Shown piece by piece: positions 52,011 to 59,736 of a stretch of DNA of 64,000 nt. A program made the translations under genes and the position numbers. Numbering within the stretch: the stretch's first letter is position 1; the number at the start of each line of letters is the position of its first letter. Under the pieces are notes generated by a model. The model saw only the letters and a program-made list of their open reading frames with translations. It ran no database searches and was not told the DNA's origin. Origin of the DNA: an uncultured Bacteroidales bacterium (GTDB lineage: Bacteria > Bacteroidota > Bacteroidia > Bacteroidales > Paludibacteraceae); the NCBI GenBank assembly GCA_946186915.1, contig CAMHOY010000008.1:1-64000 (forward strand), given 5' to 3'.

Positions 52011-52044
52011 CCAAGGTTTTTGTACCTTTTCTTTGAGCAACAAA

Positions 52045-52194
52045 TTACTCAGCGATGGTGTCAACCTCAACAGCCTCAACAACCTCAACGGTCTCCTGAG
52101 CAGCTGTGTCCTGGCAGCACTTTTTCTCGCAGCACTTGTTGCCGCAGCTCATAGCAGCGAAAGCTACAGCTACGATAAGAAGCATCTTCTTCAT
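52045..52194 (-). CDS. Tiny cysteine-rich lipoprotein (49 aa)
   Basis: Frame: start ATG at 52194, stop TAA at 52047-52045. MKKMLLIVAVAFAAMSCGNK is a lipoprotein signal with the lipid cysteine at 17. The mature part has two Cys-Cys pairs in GNKCCEKKCCQDT, then a Val/Glu/Thr stretch ending TIAE. Four clustered cysteines in so small an exported protein suggest metal binding or disulfide chemistry; this is inference. It has its own promoter and terminator, both clear, and a paralogous signal in the neighbour at 51652, so it is very likely a real gene though below the usual size cut-off. Confidence 0.75.
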   Translation of the reverse strand: MKKMLLIVAVAFAAMSCGNKCCEKKCCQDTAAQETVEVVEAVEVDTIAE

Positions 52195-52267
52195 GTTAAA
52201 AAAGTTTTTTTAAGTTAATAAAGCTTTATTTTTACTAAAATTCCTCGCCTTTTTGCGAAAAACGCTG

Positions 52268-52298
52268 CAAAAGTACAACATTTTTTGGATATGTGCAA
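52268..52298 (-). promoter_or_regulatory. Promoter for the 49-aa lipoprotein
   Basis: Minus-strand TTGCACATATCC from 52298; TACTTTTG at 52275-52268; spacing 19 bp. Its -33 box overlaps that of the plus-strand promoter below. Confidence 0.85.
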
Positions 52299-52315
52299 AA
52301 AAAAATGTAATTTTG
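52285..52315 (+). promoter_or_regulatory. Promoter for the PASTA/rluD/porX operon
   Basis: Plus-strand TTGGATATGTGCA from 52285; TAATTTTG at 52308-52315; spacing 19 bp. The two divergent promoters share the near-palindromic TTGGATATGTGCAA (52285-52298). Confidence 0.8.
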
Positions 52316-52335
52316 CGCAATAAATTTTACATTTT

Positions 52336-53157
52336 ATGGATAAAAGGGGCTTTTTTGATAAGTCAGACCTCAAATTTGTGGGGTTGAATGTAGTTTTAGC
52401 CGTAGTGGTGGCCATCGTCATTCTTGTGTGTCTGATTGTATGGTTGAAGGGTTATACGCAACATGGCGTAGAGGTGGAGGTAGAGGACGTGCGCGGATTG
52501 GTCGCAGCGGAAGCAGAGCCGTTATTGTCCGCACAGGGTCTTCGGATGATCGTAGTGGACTCCACCTATTCGGACAAAGTACCTTTTGGCACGATTGTTG
52601 ATCAAGATCCAAAGCCGATGAGTCATGCCAAGCACGGCAGGGCGGTCTATGTGACCATCAATGCGATGACGCGCCGCAAAGTGACGATGCCTGATTTGCA
52701 GGATATGAGTTACCGTCAGGCGGAGACGACCTTGCGCGGCATGGGGCTGCAGGTGGATACAGTGTATGAATACGAGCCTTCGGAGTACAAGGACTTGGTG
52801 CTGGATGTGAAGACGGGTGAGGAGAGTCTCAGTCCGGGAACGAAAGTATCCGTCGGGACGCGCGTCCGCCTGGTAGTAGGCGAAGGTCGCGGGACGGAGG
52901 TTGTCACGGTGCCCAGCGTGACGGGTATGACCATGCAGGAGGCCCGCAGTACGCTGCTCAACCGACATCTGACGGTAGGAGCGGTCTATTATGACGAGCC
53001 CAAGGAAGAAGGTAAAGAGCAATACGTATATCAACAGACGCCGAATGCCGGCGAGCAGTTGATAGAAGGGGAGACGGTGGCTTTGCGGTTGTCCGCGGAT
53101 GTCAATAAAGCATCGAAGAGTAATGTCAATATAGATCCTGAAGATGAGTGGTTCTGA
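52336..53157 (+). CDS. PASTA-domain membrane protein
   Basis: This 273-aa protein has one membrane helix (about 15-37, LNVVLAVVVAIVILVCLIVW) and three extracytoplasmic PASTA domains: about 45-113 (VEDVRGLVAAEAEPLL), 116-187 (VTMPDLQDMSYRQAETTL) and 192-262 (VTVPSVTGMTMQEARSTL). PASTA domains bind muropeptides or cell-wall units. No kinase or penicillin-binding domain is attached; stand-alone PASTA proteins before an RluD-like gene are common in Bacteroidota. Its end overlaps the next gene by 14 nt. Confidence 0.9.
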   Translation: MDKRGFFDKSDLKFVGLNVVLAVVVAIVILVCLIVWLKGYTQHGVEVEVEDVRGLVAAEAEPLLSAQGLRMIVVDSTYSDKVPFGTIVDQDPKPMSHAKHGRAVYVTINAMTRRKVTMPDLQDMSYRQAETTLRGMGLQVDTVYEYEPSEYKDLVLDVKTGEESLSPGTKVSVGTRVRLVVGEGRGTEVVTVPSVTGMTMQEARSTLLNRHLTVGAVYYDEPKEEGKEQYVYQQTPNAGEQLIEGETVALRLSADVNKASKSNVNIDPEDEWF

Positions 53158-54181
53158 TCTCTTGTTTGAGCGCTGGCGCTGCGAGGTGGACAAAGGTCAA
53201 GGCAAAGAACGCATTGACAAATACCTTGCGGAGCACATGACCAACACCAGCCGCAACCGCATCCAGACGGCTGCGGAAGCCGGTAATGTGTGGGTTAATG
53301 AGAAAGCCGTTGCCTCGAACTACCGCGTCAAGCCCGGCGATGTGATCCAGGTGCTGCTTGACCACGAACCGCATGATTTCACCATCACGCCGGAGAATAT
53401 CCCGTTGGATATCGTGTATGAAGACGACGACTTGCTGGTGGTGAACAAACCCGCGGGGCTGGTTGTTCATCCGGGTCATGGCAACTACGAGCACACGCTG
53501 TTGCATGCTCTGGCATGGCACTTTGAGCATTCAGAAGTCAGCAATCAGAAGTCAGCTATCGATATCAACGATCCGTCCATTGGATTGGTTCACCGCATTG
53601 ACAAGGACACTTCGGGCTTGCTGCTCATTGCGAAGACGCCAGAAGCGAAGGCACACCTCGCCAGACAGTTCTTCGACCATACGACCGAGCGTACGTATAA
53701 TGCCCTTGTATGGGGTACTTTCAAAGAGCAGAGCGGTACGATCGAAGGGGCTCTTGCGCGCGATAACCGCGACCGCACGATCTATAAGGTGTGGGATATC
53801 GAGGAATGTCCGCAGGCCAAGGAGGCCGTCACCCATTGGCGCGTGTTGGAGCAGTTCCCGTATGTGACACTGGTGGAGTGTCGTCTGGAGACGGGGCGTA
53901 CGCACCAGATACGCGTCCACATGAAGCATATAGGCCATCCGCTTTTCTGCGATGAGAAATACGGCGGGTGCGAGATCCTCAAAGGGCTGCGTACACAGAA
54001 ATACAAGCAATATATAGAGAATTGTTTCGCCCTCTGTCCGCGTCAGGTGCTGCACGCGCGTACGCTGGGATTCACCCATCCGCGTACCGGAGAACGGATG
54101 TTCTTCGACAGCCAATGGCCGGAAGACATGACGAACGTAATCAATAAATGGAGACATTATGAGCCAAATACTCTGGGTTGA
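53144..54181 (+). CDS. rluD: RluA-family pseudouridine synthase (RluD-like)
   Basis: This 345-aa protein has an S4 RNA-binding domain (about 15-75; RIDKYLAEHMTNTSRNRIQT). The catalytic domain carries GLVHRIDKDTSGLLLIAKT with the catalytic Asp, then RTHQIRVHMKHIGHPLF. It isomerises uridines in 23S rRNA helix 69 if orthologous to E. coli RluD (inference). A word-repeat tract encodes SEVSNQKSAID near 128-140, just before the catalytic motif. The end overlaps porX by 23 nt. Confidence 0.93.
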   Translation: MSGSDLLFERWRCEVDKGQGKERIDKYLAEHMTNTSRNRIQTAAEAGNVWVNEKAVASNYRVKPGDVIQVLLDHEPHDFTITPENIPLDIVYEDDDLLVVNKPAGLVVHPGHGNYEHTLLHALAWHFEHSEVSNQKSAIDINDPSIGLVHRIDKDTSGLLLIAKTPEAKAHLARQFFDHTTERTYNALVWGTFKEQSGTIEGALARDNRDRTIYKVWDIEECPQAKEAVTHWRVLEQFPYVTLVECRLETGRTHQIRVHMKHIGHPLFCDEKYGGCEILKGLRTQKYKQYIENCFALCPRQVLHARTLGFTHPRTGERMFFDSQWPEDMTNVINKWRHYEPNTLG

Positions 54182-55745
54182 CGATGAGATAGATCTCTTG
54201 CAACCATATATCATTTACCTCAAAGGCAAAGGTTACGACGTGATCACCGCCACGAACGGCGAGGATGCGATAGACATTATCGGCCGTCAGAAGTCAGGTG
54301 TCAGCATTGTTTTTCTGGATGAGAACATGCCGGGATTGACAGGTCTGGAGACGCTGCAGGAGTTGAAAAGGCTGCGTCCGGAGGTACCGGTAGTGATGAT
54401 CACCAAGTCCGAAGAGGAACATATCATGGAGCAGGCTATCGGAGAGAAGATCGCCGATTATCTCATCAAACCCGTCAATCCCAGCCAGATACTCCTGTGT
54501 CTGAAGAAACATATACACCAGCAGGCGATCGTCAGCGAACAGGTGCAGCAGAACTACCGTCAGGAATGGAGCGATATATCCTATATGATCGACACCGCGA
54601 GTACGATAGAGGAGTGGCAGGCCATCGAGCGCACGCTCAGCAAGTGGGATCTCGAGTTGGCGAGTCTGGAGCCGGAACAAGCGGGCCGGGCCGGCATGCA
54701 TAGTCTGGTGGAAGACCAGCGCACGCAAGCCAATGCCGCCTTTTCCAAATGGATAGCGAAGAACTATGAGAGTTGGTTCTCCCCTAATCCTCTAACCCCT
54801 AACCCCTCATCCTCTCATCCGGTCATGTCTCATGACCTGATGAAGCACGCCGTCTTTCCGCTGCTGGACAAAGGGGAGAAAGTGCTGCTGTGCGTGATTG
54901 ATAATTTCCGTTATGACCAATGGAAAACCATCCAGCCGCTTTTGAGCGAGTTCTATACCATTCGGACGGAAGAGCAATATACCTCTATTCTTCCGACGGC
55001 AACCCAGTATGCCCGTAATGCGATTTTCTCCGGTCTCCTGCCGTTGCAGATCCAACAGATGTTCCCGCAATACTGGGTGGAAGAAGGCGATGAAGAGAGT
55101 AAGAACCAGCATGAGAAGGAACTTGTCCAGACGCTGTTGGACCGCTATCGCCGCCGCGAGAGTTTTAACTATTGGAAGGTCAATGAGAGCGATTTCTGCG
55201 AGCGCGTCATCCAGCAACTCAAAGGCTCGCAAGCGCCCCTGAATATCGTCGTGCTCAATTTCATCGACATGCTCTCGCACTCGCGTACGGAGAGTAAGAT
55301 GATGCGCGAGTTGGCGAACGACGAGTCGGCGTACCGCAGTCTGACGCTCAGTTGGTTCCGTCACTCGCCGATCTATGAACTGCTGCGGCTGTCAGCCGAG
55401 TGGGGCTATACACTGGTGCTCACCACCGATCATGGCACCACGCGCGTGAAGAACGCCGTGCAGATAGTGGCGGACAAGAACACGAACACGAATATCCGCT
55501 ATAAGGTCGGCAAAGCGCTCAACTGCAGTTCGAAGAATGTCTTCTCTATAGAACAACCCAAGCGCGTGGGCCTGCCCTGCCCGAATGTGAGCAGCAGTTA
55601 TGCCTTCTGTACCGGAAGCGATTTCTTCGCTTACCCGAATCAGTTCAATTATTACGCGCAGTATTACCGCAACACCTTCCAGCATGGCGGTATTTCGCTG
55701 GAGGAGATGATTATTCCTTTGGTCACGCTTGTCCCGAAACGATGA
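54159..55745 (+). CDS. porX: PorX-type response regulator with PglZ domain
   Basis: This 528-aa protein has a receiver domain with D8, D9, phosphoacceptor D54 (VFLDENMPG), T82 and K104. A helical linker follows (about 120-200), then a PglZ/alkaline-phosphatase-like domain (VLLCVIDNFRYDQW, NFIDMLSHSRTESK, VLTTDHGTTRVKNA). In Porphyromonas and Flavobacterium, PorX with kinase PorY and sigma factor controls type IX secretion genes; its PglZ domain hydrolyses cyclic oligonucleotides. Word-repeat tract SPNPLTPNPSSSHP lies at about 208-221 in the linker. No PorY is seen nearby. It overlaps rluD by 23 nt and the EEP gene by ATGA. Confidence 0.93.
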   Translation: MSQILWVDDEIDLLQPYIIYLKGKGYDVITATNGEDAIDIIGRQKSGVSIVFLDENMPGLTGLETLQELKRLRPEVPVVMITKSEEEHIMEQAIGEKIADYLIKPVNPSQILLCLKKHIHQQAIVSEQVQQNYRQEWSDISYMIDTASTIEEWQAIERTLSKWDLELASLEPEQAGRAGMHSLVEDQRTQANAAFSKWIAKNYESWFSPNPLTPNPSSSHPVMSHDLMKHAVFPLLDKGEKVLLCVIDNFRYDQWKTIQPLLSEFYTIRTEEQYTSILPTATQYARNAIFSGLLPLQIQQMFPQYWVEEGDEESKNQHEKELVQTLLDRYRRRESFNYWKVNESDFCERVIQQLKGSQAPLNIVVLNFIDMLSHSRTESKMMRELANDESAYRSLTLSWFRHSPIYELLRLSAEWGYTLVLTTDHGTTRVKNAVQIVADKNTNTNIRYKVGKALNCSSKNVFSIEQPKRVGLPCPNVSSSYAFCTGSDFFAYPNQFNYYAQYYRNTFQHGGISLEEMIIPLVTLVPKR

Positions 55746-56632
55746 AATCCCGTACGCGAAACAGGTTCTTTTGGAGTATCGCCATTATCTTGGTGGTAGT
55801 GACATGCGTGGCTCTCTGGTCGTGTCATAAACCCCATCCGGACACTTCGCATCGTCTCACGGTGCTGACGTGGAATACGGAGCGTATGGGCAATTTCGCC
55901 AAGCCCGACAAGAACGAAGTGCTGCGTTATCTGATGGCGCAGGATGCGGATGTGATATGCCTGCAGGAGGTCGATGTATATAAGCGTCCGCAGTTCCTGA
56001 CGCTGCAGGAAGTGAAGGATGTGTTGGGGAGCAAATATCGCTATTCGTACCTGGATTTCTCTATATACGACAGCCGCCATCAGTTCGGGACGATGGTTTG
56101 GTCGCATTATCCGCTGATCAACAAACAGAGTATCCGTTATGAGACACGCGGAAACATCAGTAACCGTTGTGACATCGTGGTAGAAGGCGATACGCTGCGG
56201 CTGATTAACAACCACCTTGAGTCGTACAGTTTCACGTCAGAAGACCTGGCAGAGATGGATTCGCTGCATAACTACGAAGGGCTGTTAGCCTCCGCCAAGC
56301 GTCTGGAAGCCAAATGGCGGCGCGCTACACCGCTACGCAATGCGCAGGCGCGCGTTGTGCGAAAAGAGATAGAGGACAGTCCGTATCCTGTGATTGTCGT
56401 AGGCGACTTCAATGCCATGCCCTGGAGCTATGCGTACCGGCATATCCGTCAGGGGCTGCATGATGCCTGGCGCTCCAACCATTTGGGCTATGGCGCTACC
56501 TGTGAGCATCGCGGTATTGGAATCCGGATTGATTATATCCTCTCGTCCGAATCAATCATCCCGACTTCTTGCACCATACAAGAAACTACCGGTTCAGATC
56601 ATAAACCGGTAGTTGCTACACTCGAGTGGTAA
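55742..56632 (+). CDS. Membrane-anchored endonuclease/exonuclease/phosphatase-family protein
   Basis: This 296-aa protein has an N-terminal helix (FFWSIAIILVVVTCVALWSC) with a possible lipid cysteine. An EEP domain follows: LTVLTWNTERMG, DVICLQEVDVY, LINNHLESYSF, VVGDFNAMPWSY and GSDHKPVVATLEW. Its length and layout differ from the exported EEP at 7386-8501, so they are distant paralogues. Substrate (lipid, nucleic acid or sugar phosphate) cannot be told. The ATGA overlap makes it the last gene of the PASTA-rluD-porX transcript. Confidence 0.87.
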   Translation: MKSRTRNRFFWSIAIILVVVTCVALWSCHKPHPDTSHRLTVLTWNTERMGNFAKPDKNEVLRYLMAQDADVICLQEVDVYKRPQFLTLQEVKDVLGSKYRYSYLDFSIYDSRHQFGTMVWSHYPLINKQSIRYETRGNISNRCDIVVEGDTLRLINNHLESYSFTSEDLAEMDSLHNYEGLLASAKRLEAKWRRATPLRNAQARVVRKEIEDSPYPVIVVGDFNAMPWSYAYRHIRQGLHDAWRSNHLGYGATCEHRGIGIRIDYILSSESIIPTSCTIQETTGSDHKPVVATLEW

Positions 56633-56638
56633 TGTCAT

Positions 56639-57397
56639 TTACAGCCGCTGGTGGTAGTGGTAGTCCTTGAAGCGATCGTCTTCATCGTCGCTATTGCGGT
56701 TGAATCGTTGCTTAAGGGATTGCCACCAGCCGAGGATCTTCGGTTCCCGCCAGTTGATATGACGCCAGTAGAGGATGAGAAGCCATCCGAAAAGCAGTCC
56801 TCCCAAGTGGGCGAAGTGGGCTACATGGTCTGCCGTCAGTCCGGCAACCGAACCGAGACCGGCGAAAAGCTCGATAAGCGCATATATAATAACGAACGTA
56901 CGCGCGCGTATAGGGATGGGGAAGAAGATGATGTACATCGGCACATCCGGGTAGAGCCATCCAAAGGCGAAAAGGATTCCGAAGACGGCGCCCGAAGCAC
57001 CGATGGTGTTGAGCATCGCGCTATAATATGCGATACTGGCAGCATCATAACTCGCGCTCATATTCGAGAGCATCAAAGCCCAAACGGCTTCTTGTACGAT
57101 TGCTGCACCCAAACCGCAGACGATATAATAAATCAAGAAGCGACCGGCACCCCATTCACGCTCGATGACCGGCGCGAACATCCATACCGCGAACATATTA
57201 AAAAAGATATGACTCAGGTTCGCGTGCAGGAACATATAGGTGAGCGGTTGCCACCAATGGAAAGTAGGCGCGGAGATATAATGCAACCCGCCCCAAGCAT
57301 TCAAATCCACTCCATACCGTTGCAGGATGGAGGTGAGCAGAAAGATAACTAAATTGGCTACAAGCAGGTAGCGCGTAACAGGAGGTAAATTTCTCAT
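56639..57397 (-). CDS. Rhomboid-family intramembrane serine protease
   Basis: This 252-aa protein has six membrane helices. The catalytic serine is S135 in TIGASGAVFGILFAFG and the partner histidine H197 in HVAHFAHLGGLLFGW; the loop motif LTYMFLHANLSHIFFNMFAVW is also typical. It cleaves membrane proteins within the lipid layer; targets unknown. It ends 6 bp from the convergent EEP gene. A possible -7 box TAATTTTG (57413-57406) lies just upstream; its -33 is less clear. Confidence 0.92.
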   Translation of the reverse strand: MRNLPPVTRYLLVANLVIFLLTSILQRYGVDLNAWGGLHYISAPTFHWWQPLTYMFLHANLSHIFFNMFAVWMFAPVIEREWGAGRFLIYYIVCGLGAAIVQEAVWALMLSNMSASYDAASIAYYSAMLNTIGASGAVFGILFAFGWLYPDVPMYIIFFPIPIRARTFVIIYALIELFAGLGSVAGLTADHVAHFAHLGGLLFGWLLILYWRHINWREPKILGWWQSLKQRFNRNSDDEDDRFKDYHYHQRL

Positions 57398-57507
57398 AAC
57401 GGCGACAAAATTACTAAAAAATCATGAATAAACAGCACAAAAAGTATGCAATTTAGTGGAAAAAGCAGTTTTTTTTGTAAAAAAATGATTTTTTTCTTCA
57501 AAAATAT

Positions 57508-57537
57508 TTGCAGAATAAAGAATTTTTAGTAATTTTG
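57508..57537 (+). promoter_or_regulatory. Promoter for the HU gene
   Basis: -33 TTGC at 57508-57511, TAATTTTG at 57530-57537; spacing 18 bp, one less than most in this window. Leader about 60 nt. Confidence 0.7.
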
Positions 57538-57601
57538 CAAGCGTATTCCGAAAAAAGGAAGTAATAATCACTTTATTAATAACTTTTTAAAAACTAAAGG
57601 T

Positions 57602-57865
57602 ATGAACAAATCCGAACTTATTAAGGCAGCAGCAGCAAAGGCTGAGGTATCTGCAGCATTGGCAGGAAAAGTTCTCGACGCAGCTATTGAGGCAGCAGTA
57701 GAGGCAGTTAAGAAAGGCGAAGGCGTACAGCTTATTGGTGTAGCTTCTATCGCTGTTAAGCAGCAGGCAGCTCGCAAGGCAAAGAACCCGCGTACCGGTG
57801 CCGTTATCAACGTTCCGGCTCGCAAGGTTGTTCGCATCAAACCGGGTGCTAAATTTGCTCTCTAA
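57602..57865 (+). CDS. HU-family DNA-binding protein
   Basis: This 87-aa DNA-bending nucleoid protein has the helical start MNKSELIKAAAAKAEVS. The beta-arm region carries ARKAKNPRTGAVINVPARKV (the conserved RxxRNPxTG-type motif as KNPRTG) and ends in KPGAKFAL. It acts as a dimer in chromosome packing. It is a single gene with its own promoter and terminator. Confidence 0.95.
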   Translation: MNKSELIKAAAAKAEVSAALAGKVLDAAIEAAVEAVKKGEGVQLIGVASIAVKQQAARKAKNPRTGAVINVPARKVVRIKPGAKFAL

Positions 57866-57883
57866 TCAGGCAATGTAGCTTTT

Positions 57884-57919
57884 AAACGAGTTGCCCGCAC
57901 ATTGGGCGACTCGTTTTTT
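57884..57919 (+). terminator. Terminator of the HU gene
   Basis: AAACGAGTTGCCC pairs with GGGCGACTCGTTT around GCACATT, followed by T. Confidence 0.9.
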
Positions 57920-57942
57920 GTCTGTTTATTTATTTTTTAACA

Positions 57943-58518
57943 ATGCTGAATATCATTTTAAGTGGCGCGCCGGGTAGCGGAAAAGGCACGCAGTCGGCTT
58001 TCATCGCCAATAAATACGGCGTGCAACACCTCTCTACGGGAGATGTCTTGCGTGCGGAAATAGCCAGTGGGAGCGAACTGGGCAAACAGATAGACGCCAT
58101 CATCTCGAAAGGAAACTTAGTGCCTGACGACATGATGTACGGAGTGATTGAGAACTATATCGCGGGTCTTCCGGAGGACTGCAAGGGAACCATCTTTGAC
58201 GGTTATCCCCGTACAGTCGCGCAAGCAGAGGCCTTGACGGGCTTGCTCAAGAAATACAACAAGGAAGCCATCATGATTGATCTGCTGGTGGACGAGCAGT
58301 TGCTTATCCAGCGTCTGATTGAACGCGGAAAGATCAGCGGTCGTGCGGATGACAACCTCAATACCATCCGTCACCGTATAGCGGTGTATCACCAGCAAAC
58401 AGAACCCATCGCGCATTACTACTTGCATCACGGAAACTATTTTGCAGTGAACGGCAACCACTCCATGGCTGATGTCTTCCTGCAGATCATGCGTATAATA
58501 GATAACTATGGCCGCTAA
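57943..58518 (+). CDS. adk: Adenylate kinase
   Basis: This 191-aa enzyme interconverts ATP+AMP and 2 ADP. The P-loop is [22 protein letters not shown] is the AMP site; [14 protein letters not shown] and [11 protein letters not shown] follow. The lid is the short, zinc-free form. Only 80 bp separate it from HU across the terminator and no -7 box was found for it. It overlaps obgE by 11 nt. Confidence 0.97.
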   Translation: MLNIILSGAPGSGKGTQSAFIANKYGVQHLSTGDVLRAEIASGSELGKQIDAIISKGNLVPDDMMYGVIENYIAGLPEDCKGTIFDGYPRTVAQAEALTGLLKKYNKEAIMIDLLVDEQLLIQRLIERGKISGRADDNLNTIRHRIAVYHQQTEPIAHYYLHHGNYFAVNGNHSMADVFLQIMRIIDNYGR

Positions 58519-59689
58519 TTTCATTGACTACGTCAAGATTTACTGCCGCTCAGGAAAGGGCGGTGCAGGTTGTATGCACCTTCATCGTGCGAAATATCTG
58601 CCGAAAGGCGGACCTGACGGCGGTGACGGCGGTAAAGGCGGGTCAATCATATTAGAAGGCAATCGAAACCTTTGGACACTGCTGCACCTGAAGTACCAGA
58701 AGCATATCATGGCTACGGATGGCGGTAAGGGTGGTCAGAGTCGTTCGTTCGGCAAGGACGGCGAGGATAAGATCATCGAAGTGCCCTGCGGTACGGTGGT
58801 CTATGACGGCGAGACGGGTGAATTCATCTGCGAGGTGAAAGAGCATAAAGAGCGCGTAGTGCTGCTCAAAGGCGGTCGCGGAGGTCTGGGCAACTGGCAT
58901 TTCCGCACGGCTACCAACCAGGCACCGCGTTATGCCCAGCCCGGCGAGCCCGCGCAGGAACGCACCGTAGTCATGCAGCTCAAAGTACTGGCAGATGTTG
59001 GTCTTGTCGGTTTTCCCAATGCCGGTAAGTCCACGCTGCTCAGCGTTGTCTCTGCTGCCAAACCTGAGATAGCCGACTATCCGTTCACAACCCTTACGCC
59101 GCAACTGGGTATCGTCTCTTATCGCGACGGCCGGTCGTTCTGTATGGCCGACATACCCGGTATCATCGAAGGCGCGAGTGAAGGCAAGGGTCTCGGCTTA
59201 AGGTTCCTGCGGCATATAGAACGCAACGCGGTGCTGCTGTTCATGGTGCCGGCCACTTCGCCCGATATCGAAGCGGAATATGCTATCCTGCTGCGTGAGT
59301 TGGAGCAGTACAACCCTGAATTGCTCACCAAAGCTCGTATCCTGGCAGTCACGAAAACCGACCTTCCGCGCGTAGATGACGAGGGCAAAGCCTTGCCGGC
59401 CATCAACTATGCGAAGTTAAGCAAGAAACTCGGCATAGAGGTACTGCCTATCTCGTCGGTGGCAGGTGAAGGTATAGAGGCGCTCAAGGATGCTCTATGG
59501 GAGGAACTGAACAAGGAACAGAACCAGGTTATCGAGATATCCCATGCACCGATAGACGTAACAGTGGTAGAGCAATCAGAAGCTGGAGGTCAGCAATCAG
59601 AAGAGGATGAAGAGGGCACGATCTATCTTAATGAGGTGGAAGAAGAATGGGATCTCGACAAATACAAAGGTATCGGATGGGATGAGTAA
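58508..59689 (+). CDS. obgE: GTPase ObgE/CgtA
   Basis: This 393-aa GTPase acts in 50S ribosome maturation and stress response. The Gly-rich Obg domain (about 1-160) has [15 protein letters not shown] and [20 protein letters not shown]1 is [13 protein letters not shown]3 [15 protein letters not shown]4 TKTD, G5 SSVAGEG. The C-terminal tail holds a word-repeat-encoded [14 protein letters not shown] near 357-371 and a long acidic end. The start overlaps adk. Confidence 0.96.
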   Translation: MAANFIDYVKIYCRSGKGGAGCMHLHRAKYLPKGGPDGGDGGKGGSIILEGNRNLWTLLHLKYQKHIMATDGGKGGQSRSFGKDGEDKIIEVPCGTVVYDGETGEFICEVKEHKERVVLLKGGRGGLGNWHFRTATNQAPRYAQPGEPAQERTVVMQLKVLADVGLVGFPNAGKSTLLSVVSAAKPEIADYPFTTLTPQLGIVSYRDGRSFCMADIPGIIEGASEGKGLGLRFLRHIERNAVLLFMVPATSPDIEAEYAILLRELEQYNPELLTKARILAVTKTDLPRVDDEGKALPAINYAKLSKKLGIEVLPISSVAGEGIEALKDALWEELNKEQNQVIEISHAPIDVTVVEQSEAGGQQSEEDEEGTIYLNEVEEEWDLDKYKGIGWDE

Positions 59690-59736
59690 AGTTTAAAGTT
59701 TAAAGTTTAAAGTTTAGAGTTTAGAGTTTAGAGTTG
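59690..59736. repeat. Word-repeat tract (AAAGTTTAAAGTTTAGAG type)
   Basis: About six units of 7 bp, first TTTAAAG then TTTAGAG, fill the whole gap between obgE and the ClC gene. It ends at the putative TTG start. Confidence 0.85.
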
